Shown: positions 54,480-62,193 of the stretch, one piece after another
How the letters are laid out: each line of letters begins with the position of its first letter
Position numbering within the stretch: the first letter of the stretch is position 1
Assembly: GCA_023667265.1 (NCBI GenBank)
Contig: JAMPAJ010000001.1
Location: forward strand, 58,059 to 122,058
Origin: Alistipes sp.
GTDB taxonomy: Bacteria; Bacillota; Clostridia; Oscillospirales; Ruminococcaceae
Direction of reading: 5' to 3'
DNA: 64,000 bases
The notes under the pieces: generated by a model
The model's database searches: none
Seen by the model: only the letters and a program-made list of their open reading frames with translations
What the model was told of the DNA's origin: nothing
Program-made: the position numbers and the translations under genes

Positions 54480-54925
54480 TCCTCCTTGTTGTCCTTAAAT
54501 CTATTCCATTTGTGAATGTTAAATTGAGCATTTTAAATTTTCCTTTCCGTCTAATTTTTTAGAAGTTAGGCACAACCCCTAAGAATATGCCGTATCTACG
54601 CAGTTTTCTGCGGTTACGACTCCTAAATTTCTAACTTTCCCATTTCACGACCCCATTGTGAAAACTCTGCAAACGCCGTAGAATTGCGGTCGGCTTTGCC
54701 GGTCGCTGTGACTGCGACCCCGTCGCTTTAACTAGCAAGTGCGTGACCGCACTGGACAAACGCACTTTTCATGAACTTGACAGATTTAATAAATACTTGC
54801 GAGGATAATTAAATTAGTGATTCTCGCCCACATCGGCTCACAAATCGCTTGTGTGCCGTTTTTGTAATCACTATCAGTAACTTGCCCGACTGAAATCTAA
54901 GGGGCACAAATCGGCTCACATTCGC
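54480..54925. other. Structured non-coding region of the element, possible replication or transfer origin
   Basis: No convincing gene lies here. The tract contains several inverted repeats: AGAAGTTAGG against CCTAAATTTCT (about 54550 and 54623), a GCGGTCGGC/GCCGGTCGC segment, and AGTGATT...AATCACT (about 54816-54870). It also has a near-direct repeat ATCGGCTCACAAATCGCTT (about 54832) / ATCGGCTCACATTCGCTTA (about 54912). It separates the recombinase side from the RepA-like ATPase. A plus origin, oriT or small RNA are all possible; nothing in the sequence decides. Confidence 0.4.
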
Positions 54926-56128
54926 TTAACGCTCCGAATTAAATCTTGGCACGTTGTAACCCTGACTTGTAAGACTTGCATGAAGCCTGTCTGCCATAAT
55001 CTGTATGAAATCACCGCTTTCCTGAGAGTTATCAGGGACAGCATTACTCTCAGAAGAATTATCAACTGCAGCAGCCTCAACCAACGTATCTTGGACGTTT
55101 TCAAGAGATTGAGGGACGGCAGGGACAACACTTTCAACACACATATTTTTACCGCCACTGCTGTCCCTTTCAATGTCATAGCTGATATAAATATTTCGTA
55201 TGCCGTTGCGTTTGGTTTTGCCATAATCGATTCCATGTGAACGAATCTCATCATCGTGCTGAAGTAAATCACGATACAGCCAGTTGTTATTGAATTCCTG
55301 TTCCGGAAATTTATCTTTCAACATTTTACAAATTTCAGATGCAGTTCCTTTAACATTTTTCTTTTCGCACATAAAATCATGTATGGCAGACGGGAAAAGA
55401 TCAGGCTTGTACTCGGGTACATCGTCAAGCAGATTCCACTTTGCTTTTTCTCTTGATAAATTCAACTCCAAAGACGGCGCACCTCTGCCGCTGATATTAA
55501 GCTTAGCTTGATTGCCGTTTCGTGTGAACACAAGCAAACCGTCTGCACACCCTGCTATGCCATTGGTGCCGGAAATCATATTGTTTGGATTAGCATCATG
55601 CGTCTTACGGTTGTGATGCACAAGAATTATTGCAATTTCAAGCTGATCAGCAATATTTTTCAGAACAGATAGCTCTTTGTAATCTGTGCCATACTTCATA
55701 TCAACAGTTTCCCTGACCTTTTGAAGCGTATCTATCACAACTAATTTTAAATCCGAGAACAGTTTTTTGCATTCCTGCAAATCTTCTTCAAGTCCATTCC
55801 CAATAGAATTACTGAGAAGTAAATATTGCAGATTATCACTGGGTTCATCTGTCAGTTCATACATTCTCGACTGCAAACTCACAAACGTATCTTCAAGAGC
55901 CATGTACACCACATGACCTTGTTCTGTCCTGCGTCCAAGAAACCTTTCACCTTTGGCAATAGACAAGCACATATCCATCATCATCCATGACTTACCTATT
56001 TTCGGATCGCCCGACAGGATATGAAGACCGGGATAAATCATTTCATCTACGACAAACTTTTGCTTTTTCATTGGCGTATTCATGATCGTAACGCTGCTTA
56101 TGAATTCTAAGTTTTTTCTTTCGCTCAT
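54926..56128 (-). CDS. RepA-like AAA ATPase of a mobile element
   Basis: This 400-residue protein is of the RepA/AAA_25 type: Walker A GDPKIGKSWMMMDMC near residue 40, then Walker B LKLVVIDTLQKVRE, and a RecA-fold continuation with AIILVHHNRKTH and NGIAGCADGLLVF. Such hexameric ATPases act as helicases or replication proteins of plasmids and integrated elements. The C-terminal part (about 255-335) looks like a winged helix, and the tail is Ser/Asn/Glu-rich and low in complexity. It is transcribed divergently from the gene at 56251 through overlapping promoters. Confidence 0.82.
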   Translation of the reverse strand: MSERKNLEFISSVTIMNTPMKKQKFVVDEMIYPGLHILSGDPKIGKSWMMMDMCLSIAKGERFLGRRTEQGHVVYMALEDTFVSLQSRMYELTDEPSDNLQYLLLSNSIGNGLEEDLQECKKLFSDLKLVVIDTLQKVRETVDMKYGTDYKELSVLKNIADQLEIAIILVHHNRKTHDANPNNMISGTNGIAGCADGLLVFTRNGNQAKLNISGRGAPSLELNLSREKAKWNLLDDVPEYKPDLFPSAIHDFMCEKKNVKGTASEICKMLKDKFPEQEFNNNWLYRDLLQHDDEIRSHGIDYGKTKRNGIRNIYISYDIERDSSGGKNMCVESVVPAVPQSLENVQDTLVEAAAVDNSSESNAVPDNSQESGDFIQIMADRLHASLTSQGYNVPRFNSER

Positions 56129-56160
56129 TTACATCGCTCCTTTACTGTTTCAGTAAAAAT

Positions 56161-56204
56161 ATATTAGCGCAGCCGTTGACATCTGTCAATAGAAAATGTA
56201 TAAT
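56161..56204. promoter_or_regulatory. Back-to-back overlapping promoters with a shared palindromic -35
   Basis: Plus strand: TTGACA 56176-56181, 17 bases, TATAAT 56199-56204. Minus strand: TTGACA 56189-56184, 17 bases, TAATAT 56166-56161. The two -35 boxes are the halves of the perfect palindrome TTGACATCTGTCAA (56176-56189). A dimeric protein bound here would block both directions. Confidence 0.75.
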
Positions 56205-56250
56205 ATCACTATAACCTATTCTACATTCTCTACTGGAAGGAAATAATTTT

Positions 56251-57240
56251 ATGGGCATCTTGGGCAAGGATTTATTTGATTTCAATTACAATTTCTTAGA
56301 GTTTACAGCATTATTTTCAAATGAAGGGATAATGATCGAAGAAAATAATTATAAGCACGGAGAGATTTTGACAGAATTTTTAAACTATAATATTTCCGAT
56401 TTTGAATTGGCAGTTAAGGAACTTAAAATACTCTGCGGTGACGAACAGGAAAAGAGTTACAATGCGGTTGAGAAGAAATTAATAAAAATGATTTTTTCAA
56501 TGCCGCTGTTTCGTGATTTTGATTACAGAAAAAAGTGGCTTGAAATAAAAAAATCATCAAGTCCTTATGAAAATCTTGATGATTATGAAAAGCTATGTTC
56601 TGATCTGCTGCTTATAGAACGGTATCGTTGGTTTATTAAGGAAATGTTTAGCAGAACGAAATGGAAGGTTGATACCAACAAGTTTGCCGATTTAATTGAA
56701 AATAACGGAATCGGTGCATTAATAAGCGGAGTAAGTCTTGGCGAAAGCAGATTTGCTGATGCGCCAAAGCTGTCTGTTCAGTATGAGGTTCGTGAAACTG
56801 ATGACGGTACAGTCAAAATATATGAAAAAATGAAATTCACACGACTTATAGACTTTTTGTATATTGAATTGTTCAAAGGAATTATAAATAATCATTGTCC
56901 CAAGCCGTGCAAGCTTTGCGGTAAATTCTTTTTGCAGGAACCGGGACTTGCGTTTGAGTATTGCCGGAATATCGCTCCTGATGAAACGGTTAAGACCTGT
57001 CGTGATATAGGTTCAAGAAAAAGCTTTAAAGATAAAATTAAGAACAATCCTGTGTGGGAAATTCATCAAAGAGCCTACAAAAAATATTACGCCCGTATGA
57101 AGAAAAAGAAAATGTCGGAACAGGATTTTGCTCAGTGGGTCATCGAAGCTGAAAAGCTGAGAGACAATATGCTGATAGTTTATGAAAGAAATAATGATGC
57201 GGATTTGAAGGAATATTCAAATAATCTTAATAAACTATGA
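56251..57240 (+). CDS. Unknown protein with CGNR-like zinc-finger region (DUF6076-like)
   Basis: This 329-residue soluble protein is AT-rich in codon use like its neighbours. The N-terminal two thirds are mostly helical. Around residues 218-255 a cysteine cluster appears (CPKPCKLCGKFFLQEP... YCRNIA... TCRDIGSRKSF), which resembles the zinc-binding CGNR/DUF6076 pattern found in proteins of Clostridia mobile elements. A basic helix follows (AYKKYYARMKKKKMSEQDF). This suggests nucleic-acid binding or regulation. Family assignment is from memory of the motif and is tentative. It starts with ATG after a GGAAGG-type site and is driven by the palindromic promoter. Confidence 0.6.
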   Translation: MGILGKDLFDFNYNFLEFTALFSNEGIMIEENNYKHGEILTEFLNYNISDFELAVKELKILCGDEQEKSYNAVEKKLIKMIFSMPLFRDFDYRKKWLEIKKSSSPYENLDDYEKLCSDLLLIERYRWFIKEMFSRTKWKVDTNKFADLIENNGIGALISGVSLGESRFADAPKLSVQYEVRETDDGTVKIYEKMKFTRLIDFLYIELFKGIINNHCPKPCKLCGKFFLQEPGLAFEYCRNIAPDETVKTCRDIGSRKSFKDKIKNNPVWEIHQRAYKKYYARMKKKKMSEQDFAQWVIEAEKLRDNMLIVYERNNDADLKEYSNNLNKL

Positions 57241-57279
57241 TTATGTTATTATCAATTATAAAAATGATGGAGGAAAATT

Positions 57280-58242
57280 ATGTCATCATCAAAAGCAAAT
57301 ATCATCTGTTTGCTGCAAATTCTATGGGAATATTCCGATGCAGAGAACATACTCAGTATGAAAGATATCAAGTCAAAAATGAAATTACTGTATGATAGAG
57401 AAATCGACCGCAGGACAGTTTATGACTGTATGAACGCACTGAATCAACTTGGATATGATATTTCTATGTATGAGGAAAATAAAGAAGGGTATTATCTGCG
57501 AGAAAGAATGTTTGATGTCAGTGAAGTAAGATTACTAATGGACAGCGTTTATGCAAACAAAACAATTCCATCTAAGCATTCCGCGGAGTTGATTCAAAAA
57601 CTACAAAATCTATTAAATAAGTCAAAACGCAAATTTTACAAATCCCTTATGATTTGTCGTGACCATGCAAAAACGCCCAATAAGGAAACTTTTTACAATA
57701 TTGATATGCTGGATAAGGCGATTTCCGTGAAAAAGAAAGTATCATTTATTTATACGGAATATGGTTTTGACATGAAACTGCATCAAAGGGGCAATCATCG
57801 TCACATTGTCAGTCCTTACACTATGGCAATTTATGATGGAAGTTACTATCTGATTTGCGGTTTTGACAATGTAGAAGAACCTCGCCATTATCATATCAGC
57901 AGGATAAAGGATATTCAGCTTATGGAGGAAAAATCACAACCCATGTCTGCTAATTTTCATTTAGATGAATATATCCAGAATGCCGTTTTTATGTATGGTG
58001 GAAAACCTGAACGAATCAAAATGAAATGTCATAGATGTATTCTGGATCAAGTCATCATGCGATTCGGTACAGATATTAAAATTGTACCCAATGATAATGA
58101 AACATTCGTAGCAACACTCTATGCAAATCCAAATGGTATGTATGTTTGGGCATTACAATTTTTAGACACCTGTGAAATACTTCAGCCACAGGAATTAAGA
58201 GAACGGATTTGTAAAGTGGTAAGGGATTCACCTTATCAGTGA
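57280..58242 (+). CDS. WYL-domain transcriptional regulator
   Basis: The 320-residue protein has an N-terminal winged helix-turn-helix (about 1-65, MKDIKSKMKLLYDREIDRRTVYDCMNAL). A WYL domain follows (about 140-215: VSPYTMAIYDGSYYLIC, where the WYL triad is YYL, and RHYHISRIKDIQ). A C-terminal WCX-like extension (about 230-318) completes it. WYL regulators bind nucleotide or nucleic-acid ligands and often control phage-defence loci. A GGAGG site lies about 7 bases before the ATG. Here it precedes a PD-(D/E)XK nuclease, so it may regulate that gene. Confidence 0.88.
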   Translation: MSSSKANIICLLQILWEYSDAENILSMKDIKSKMKLLYDREIDRRTVYDCMNALNQLGYDISMYEENKEGYYLRERMFDVSEVRLLMDSVYANKTIPSKHSAELIQKLQNLLNKSKRKFYKSLMICRDHAKTPNKETFYNIDMLDKAISVKKKVSFIYTEYGFDMKLHQRGNHRHIVSPYTMAIYDGSYYLICGFDNVEEPRHYHISRIKDIQLMEEKSQPMSANFHLDEYIQNAVFMYGGKPERIKMKCHRCILDQVIMRFGTDIKIVPNDNETFVATLYANPNGMYVWALQFLDTCEILQPQELRERICKVVRDSPYQ

Positions 58243-58312
58243 ATGTGTGCGGATTTTTGTACAGGTGAGTGTGATATAATATAAGCAATCAAAAAACAAA
58301 GGAAGTTACATT

Positions 58313-59425
58313 ATGTCAGAAGAATTTGAAATGATTTGCAAAGAACTACAGAAATGCAAACAGCAGATAAAACCAAAGTCGATTCCTGAAGTATTCGGGA
58401 TTCAATACAAGGAAGTATATATAACGCATTGGCTTGGATATTTGTTAGATCCTAATAAAAATGGTCTTGGTATTGCTCCACTGAACGCATTACTTATTGC
58501 AGGAAGATATGAGCGAATATCTGAAAATGTTAATATGAAAGAAATTAAAGTCTATACGGAATATGTTTTTGATAACAATCGCAGAATTGATATTTTTATT
58601 GAAACACCGGAATGCCTGATTGGAATTGAAAATAAGATTTGGTCTGACGAACAGATTGATCAGACCAAAGATTATACAGAAAGTCTTGACAAAATAGCCG
58701 CTGACCCTGATAAAGTACGCTGCATTTATCTTTACCCTGAACAGAATAAAAACGTTCATCCTGTTGAAAGTTTTCATCTTGTAACGTATGGTAAGTTGCA
58801 TGACGAATTAAAGAAAATAGCTACAGAAGATGTTGTTAGTCGTGACCAATGGATTTTAAACGAATTTATAAAATACGTGGAGGAACATCTTATGATAAAA
58901 AATGAATATCCAAGTTTGAATCAGATAGCTCGAATTTACGCCGATTATCTTTCCGTAATCCAATCAGCAAAGAGTGAATATGACAATTATGTGTCTGGTA
59001 TCGAATCGTGGATTTTTGAGAATTTAGAAAGTTCATTTAAAACTTTTAAGCACGGAAGGGGCTGGTGGGCTATTATTCAAAATGAAGAGTGGAATGAAAT
59101 ACTCTTTCATTTTGAAGTGTTTTGGAATGGTGCCGAATGCATTGCTCTTGCTAAAAAGATGCGGGTTGTGATACACCTTGAAACATCGAATAAGATGAAA
59201 AATGAGGTTCTGAAATTTTTTGAGGAGCATTCCGGAGAAGATTTGGAACAATATAGAAAGAAGTCACAGTACACTTTGTGCAGCAGTAAAGAATTTGATT
59301 GTGATTTTGAAAATGAAGAAGCTGCAAAAAAATCATTAAATAAAATTTGTGATATTATAAAGTCTAATGAATTTCAAAAATGGGCTAAAATAGCTGATGA
59401 TTATTGCAATCAGGAGCGACACTAA
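58313..59425 (+). CDS. PD-(D/E)XK nuclease superfamily protein
   Basis: This 370-residue protein has the PD-(D/E)XK core near residues 90-125: RRIDIFIETPECLIGIENKIWSDEQIDQTKDY region, with Asp in RRIDIF and Glu-x-Lys in IENKI. The helix with DEQIDQTKDY follows, as in the PDDEXK_4 family. The C-terminal half (about 215-370) is a separate alpha/beta domain with aromatic residues (GRGWWAIIQNEEWNEILFHFE). Proteins of this type occur in defence islands and on phages; the substrate is unknown. It follows the WYL regulator by 70 bases on the same strand. Confidence 0.78.
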   Translation: MSEEFEMICKELQKCKQQIKPKSIPEVFGIQYKEVYITHWLGYLLDPNKNGLGIAPLNALLIAGRYERISENVNMKEIKVYTEYVFDNNRRIDIFIETPECLIGIENKIWSDEQIDQTKDYTESLDKIAADPDKVRCIYLYPEQNKNVHPVESFHLVTYGKLHDELKKIATEDVVSRDQWILNEFIKYVEEHLMIKNEYPSLNQIARIYADYLSVIQSAKSEYDNYVSGIESWIFENLESSFKTFKHGRGWWAIIQNEEWNEILFHFEVFWNGAECIALAKKMRVVIHLETSNKMKNEVLKFFEEHSGEDLEQYRKKSQYTLCSSKEFDCDFENEEAAKKSLNKICDIIKSNEFQKWAKIADDYCNQERH

Positions 59426-59649
59426 TTTATGTCTGTTAAACTGTTGGCTTCAAAAGTATTATCTAAGTTCACAGAACTTGGAATATGATATTATAATAAT
59501 GTACATTATGAATATAAAATCTATCTCTTCTTTGTGCAAAACGGAGAATTTTCAAAAATTCGTCGCTATCTTCGGAAACACGCTTGACAATATGATATGA
59601 TTTTACCAGCCTTAAAGGCAAATAAATCTAATCGTTGGAGGTGACATTC

Positions 59650-60078
59650 ATGAGCAGAAGACTCACACCACAGTACCAACCTAGCAAGAGGCTAACACCA
59701 CAATATGAAACGTCATTGCAGCAATCCATTACTGCTGATCTGAATCATTTAAAACATCATGACGAACGGCGTATAGAACGCAACGCAGTAGAATCAGGAC
59801 ATTATTACATGCTGGAAATCGTTAGACCGGATACCCGTGAATCAAGATGCCGCTGGGGACTGGACGGTACACGCAATATCAACGGTGTTTCAAGAGTTGT
59901 CAGCCGTCAGAAGATGTATGTTGCAAATGTGTGGAAAAGTGGAAATGAAATCCGCCTGGAGTGCCGTGGATATGATAATTTCGGCAGACGTGAGGATGGG
60001 ATTTTCATTTACTATCAGACGCCGATGTCCATTCATCAGAGTGATACTTTTGTGTTGTCATTGACTCGTTTAGGCTGA
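59650..60078 (+). CDS. Unknown protein with duplicated N-terminal RLTPQY motif
   Basis: ATG at 59650, 8 bases after GGAGG (59637-59641), is preferred over TTG at 59635. The 142-residue product begins with two copies of a short motif (RRLTPQY, KRLTPQY) like linear binding motifs, then a helix, then a C-terminal beta-rich part with many charged turns (VRPDTRESRCRWGLDGTRNI; IRLECRGYDNFGRREDGIF). It is followed after 16 bases by the NADAR gene and is probably the first gene of the cargo operon. I do not recognise a family. The upstream gap 59426-59649 is AT-rich and shows no gene. Confidence 0.6.
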   Translation: MSRRLTPQYQPSKRLTPQYETSLQQSITADLNHLKHHDERRIERNAVESGHYYMLEIVRPDTRESRCRWGLDGTRNINGVSRVVSRQKMYVANVWKSGNEIRLECRGYDNFGRREDGIFIYYQTPMSIHQSDTFVLSLTRLG

Positions 60079-60094
60079 GATAGGAGGAATTATA

Positions 60095-60547
60095 ATGAAC
60101 AAGATTTCAACTTTCAGAGGAGAATATCGTTTTCTCTCAAACTTTTATCAGCATCCGTTTAACTATAAGGGGCTGACATATCCCAATGCGGAGGCAGCGT
60201 TTCAGGCACAGAAATGTTCTTCGGACGCAGACAAAATCAAGTATACGCTTCAGAAAAATCCTGTCAGAGCCAAGCAGATGGGCAAGAAAGAACCCGATCT
60301 TCCGTCAGACTGGGATGAAATTTCCTATGATACTATGCTTGATATTCTTCGAGCAAAATTCGCAGTTTCGGAATTGGCGGAAATGTTAGAAGCTACAGGT
60401 GACGATTATCTTGAAGAGGGCAATCACTGGCATGACAATCGCTGGGGAGGATGTACTTGTGAAAGGTGCAATACAAAAGAGGGCAAGAATTGGCTTGGAA
60501 AAATACTGATGAAGATACGTTCAGAAAACAGATCACATAGAGGGTGA
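60095..60547 (+). CDS. NADAR domain protein (YbiA-like, ADP-ribose/ribose-phosphate N-glycosidase type)
   Basis: The 150-residue protein is a single NADAR (DUF1768) domain: FRGEYRFLSNFYQHPF, YPNAEAAFQAQK with the conserved glutamate, and the terminal EGNHWHDNRWGGC... KNWLGKILM block with Trp/Asp/Trp-Gly residues. Characterised members hydrolyse riboflavin-pathway intermediates or remove ADP-ribose from guanine bases in DNA, as DarG-like antitoxins do. No DarT-type toxin is visible in the window. A CERC insertion just before the final motif may add a cysteine pair. AGGAGG precedes the ATG, and the next reading frame starts 4 bases after the stop. Confidence 0.9.
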   Translation: MNKISTFRGEYRFLSNFYQHPFNYKGLTYPNAEAAFQAQKCSSDADKIKYTLQKNPVRAKQMGKKEPDLPSDWDEISYDTMLDILRAKFAVSELAEMLEATGDDYLEEGNHWHDNRWGGCTCERCNTKEGKNWLGKILMKIRSENRSHRG

Positions 60548-60551
60548 ATGT

Positions 60552-61342
60552 ATGATTTTTATCACAGGCGATTTGCATGGGCATCATGATATACACAAGT
60601 TTTCGACAGACTGTTTTACTGTGCAGAAGAAACTGACACGTTCGGATTATGTAATTATCTGCGGCGATTTCGGACTGCGTTGATGTGATTCGGCAGAAGA
60701 AAGATATTGGCTGAAATGGCTTGATGAAAAAACTTGGACAACCCTATGGATTGACGGAAATCACGAAAATTTTGATATGCTGAAAGATTATCCAGTAGAG
60801 GACTGGAAAGGTGGTAAGGTTCAGAAAATTACATATCATATTTTTCATCTTTGCAGAGGCAGTTTGTTTGAAATTGACGGGAAGCGTATCTTTGCATTTG
60901 GCGGTGCTGAAAGTCACGACAAACAGTATCGCAAACTCGGAGTTACTTTTTGGAAAGAAGAACTGCCAAACGAGGAAGAAATGGATCACGGATGACAGGT
61001 ACTGGAATCTGCAAATTGGGAGGTAGATATCATGATCACTCATTCGCTTCCCAGATGCATTCAAGAGGATTTATTTTCCGATATGCATTATCAAAAAACA
61101 GACTGACGGATTTTTTCGATGAATTGGATGAGAAGGTTGATTTCAAGCTTTGGTTTTCGGGTCATTATCATCGCTCTGGATGGTATGATAAAAAGCATAT
61201 ACTGATTTATAATGATATTGTAAAGCTCACAGATACAGGAATTGAAAGAATGTATCCCCATATGTTTGAAGGTGATGAAAGTCATGACAAGCAGTATCGT
61301 AAACTTGGTGAAACAGTGTTGGAAGAAGAATTGCTGAAATGA
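60552..61342 (+). pseudogene. Broken calcineurin-like metallophosphoesterase gene
   Basis: The frame begins MIFITGDLHGHHD with the GDxHG metal motif and continues through ICGDFGLR to TGA at about 60681. The same frame resumes with EERYWLKWLDEK, LWIDGNHENFD (GNHE motif) and FGGAESHDKQYRK, reaches a second TGA at 60993-60995, then VDIMITHS (the TH motif). Near 61100 it shifts frame into RLTDFFDELDEKVDFKLWFSGHYH (the GHxH motif). All five metallophosphoesterase motifs are recognisable in order, so the gene was once complete. It now carries two in-frame stops and one frameshift. Comparison with what I recall of the family suggests that both TGA codons stand at tryptophan positions. Shorter pieces might still be translated from internal starts at 60777 or 60950. 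Confidence 0.8.
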
Positions 61343-61354
61343 GGTGCAGAAACT

Positions 61355-61840
61355 ATGCGTAATTATTATTACATTTCCGAAAAGAAGTATATCATCAGTC
61401 AGCTTGAACGAAACGGAATACACGTTGATGACTTTGACATTTCCGACTATTGCAGTGTATGCGAAACGGCGGAGTATTTGGCAAATCTGCTTGACGAAAA
61501 AGGACTGATTAACTTTCATTGTTCTGATGTAGTAAGTGACTATATCAACGGCAGAAAAAAGCCTTTTGTATTTCTTACTTTCAAAGACATGAAATATTAT
61601 TTTCAAAGCTTTGATGCGGTGATATGGGCTGTATCGGAATACAGGGCGTTCGGACAGAAAGTTGATTTTATCACTATAATTTGCGACAAGTTGACAGAAG
61701 AAATTACTGACAGGCAGTTTAAAAAAGTTTCAAGGAAATATTTCGGAAGAATACATTTCCACTCTGATGAACTTCACGTTCTGGGAAAAATTTCTTTTGA
61801 TGAAAACAAAGTTTACATTCAACCGATTATAATTTATTAA
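61355..61840 (+). CDS. Unknown 161-residue protein of the cargo cluster
   Basis: I do not recognise this protein. It has no signal or membrane segment. It is mixed alpha/beta: an N-terminal helix (SEKKYIISQLERNGI), a cysteine pair (YCSVCETAEYLANLL), a central strand-rich part (KKPFVFLTFKDMKYYFQSF) and a terminal strand pattern (GRIHFHSDELHVLGKISF). The pattern near FVFLTFKDMKYY might be an enzyme core. It starts 12 bases after the broken phosphoesterase with a GAGGTG site and is probably cotranscribed with the genes around it. Confidence 0.6.
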   Translation: MRNYYYISEKKYIISQLERNGIHVDDFDISDYCSVCETAEYLANLLDEKGLINFHCSDVVSDYINGRKKPFVFLTFKDMKYYFQSFDAVIWAVSEYRAFGQKVDFITIICDKLTEEITDRQFKKVSRKYFGRIHFHSDELHVLGKISFDENKVYIQPIIIY

Positions 61841-61848
61841 AAGTTATC

Positions 61849-62184
61849 ATGAAAAAAGGCGTATTCTGGATCGTAGACGGTATACTTCATTCTTTTCCAT
61901 TTGATGGTACACAAACAAACGGCATCGCTAAATCAGGGGATACCTATAATCATAAAAATCTATGGGAATTCGTAAAACCGAAAAGCTGTAACAAGCAGTA
62001 TAATTACTACCCAAGAGGAAGAGTTGAGATTACAAACAAAGGCAAACCCTTAATTTATATGAACCCGAATATTGATATTGCTTTCATCGAGGATATCAAG
62101 AATGACTTTGAAATCATGACGGATGTTTGCGTTCGTTATGATTACAGTGAGCATTATAAATGCTTTTTAGATGAAAATTTTTAG
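61849..62184 (+). CDS. Unknown 111-residue protein of the cargo cluster
   Basis: The short soluble protein begins MKKGVFWIVDGILHSFPFDG and contains TYNHKNLWEFVKPKSCNKQY and YYPRGRVEITNKGKPLIYMN, a strand-loop-helix pattern that I recall from small proteins of unknown function in enterobacteria and Clostridia. No catalytic motif is evident, although several invariant-looking residues (NH, YYPRGRVE) suggest a binding or enzymatic pocket. It lies 8 bases after the preceding gene and 9 bases before the fusion hydrolase, hence in the same operon. Confidence 0.65.
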   Translation: MKKGVFWIVDGILHSFPFDGTQTNGIAKSGDTYNHKNLWEFVKPKSCNKQYNYYPRGRVEITNKGKPLIYMNPNIDIAFIEDIKNDFEIMTDVCVRYDYSEHYKCFLDENF

Positions 62185-62193
62185 GAGGTCAGC

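Noticed and set aside
60681-60995. TGA read as tryptophan (recoding) in the metallophosphoesterase
   Set aside because: Other Trp codons in the gene are TGG, neighbouring genes end in TGA, and a frameshift is also present, so plain inactivation is simpler.
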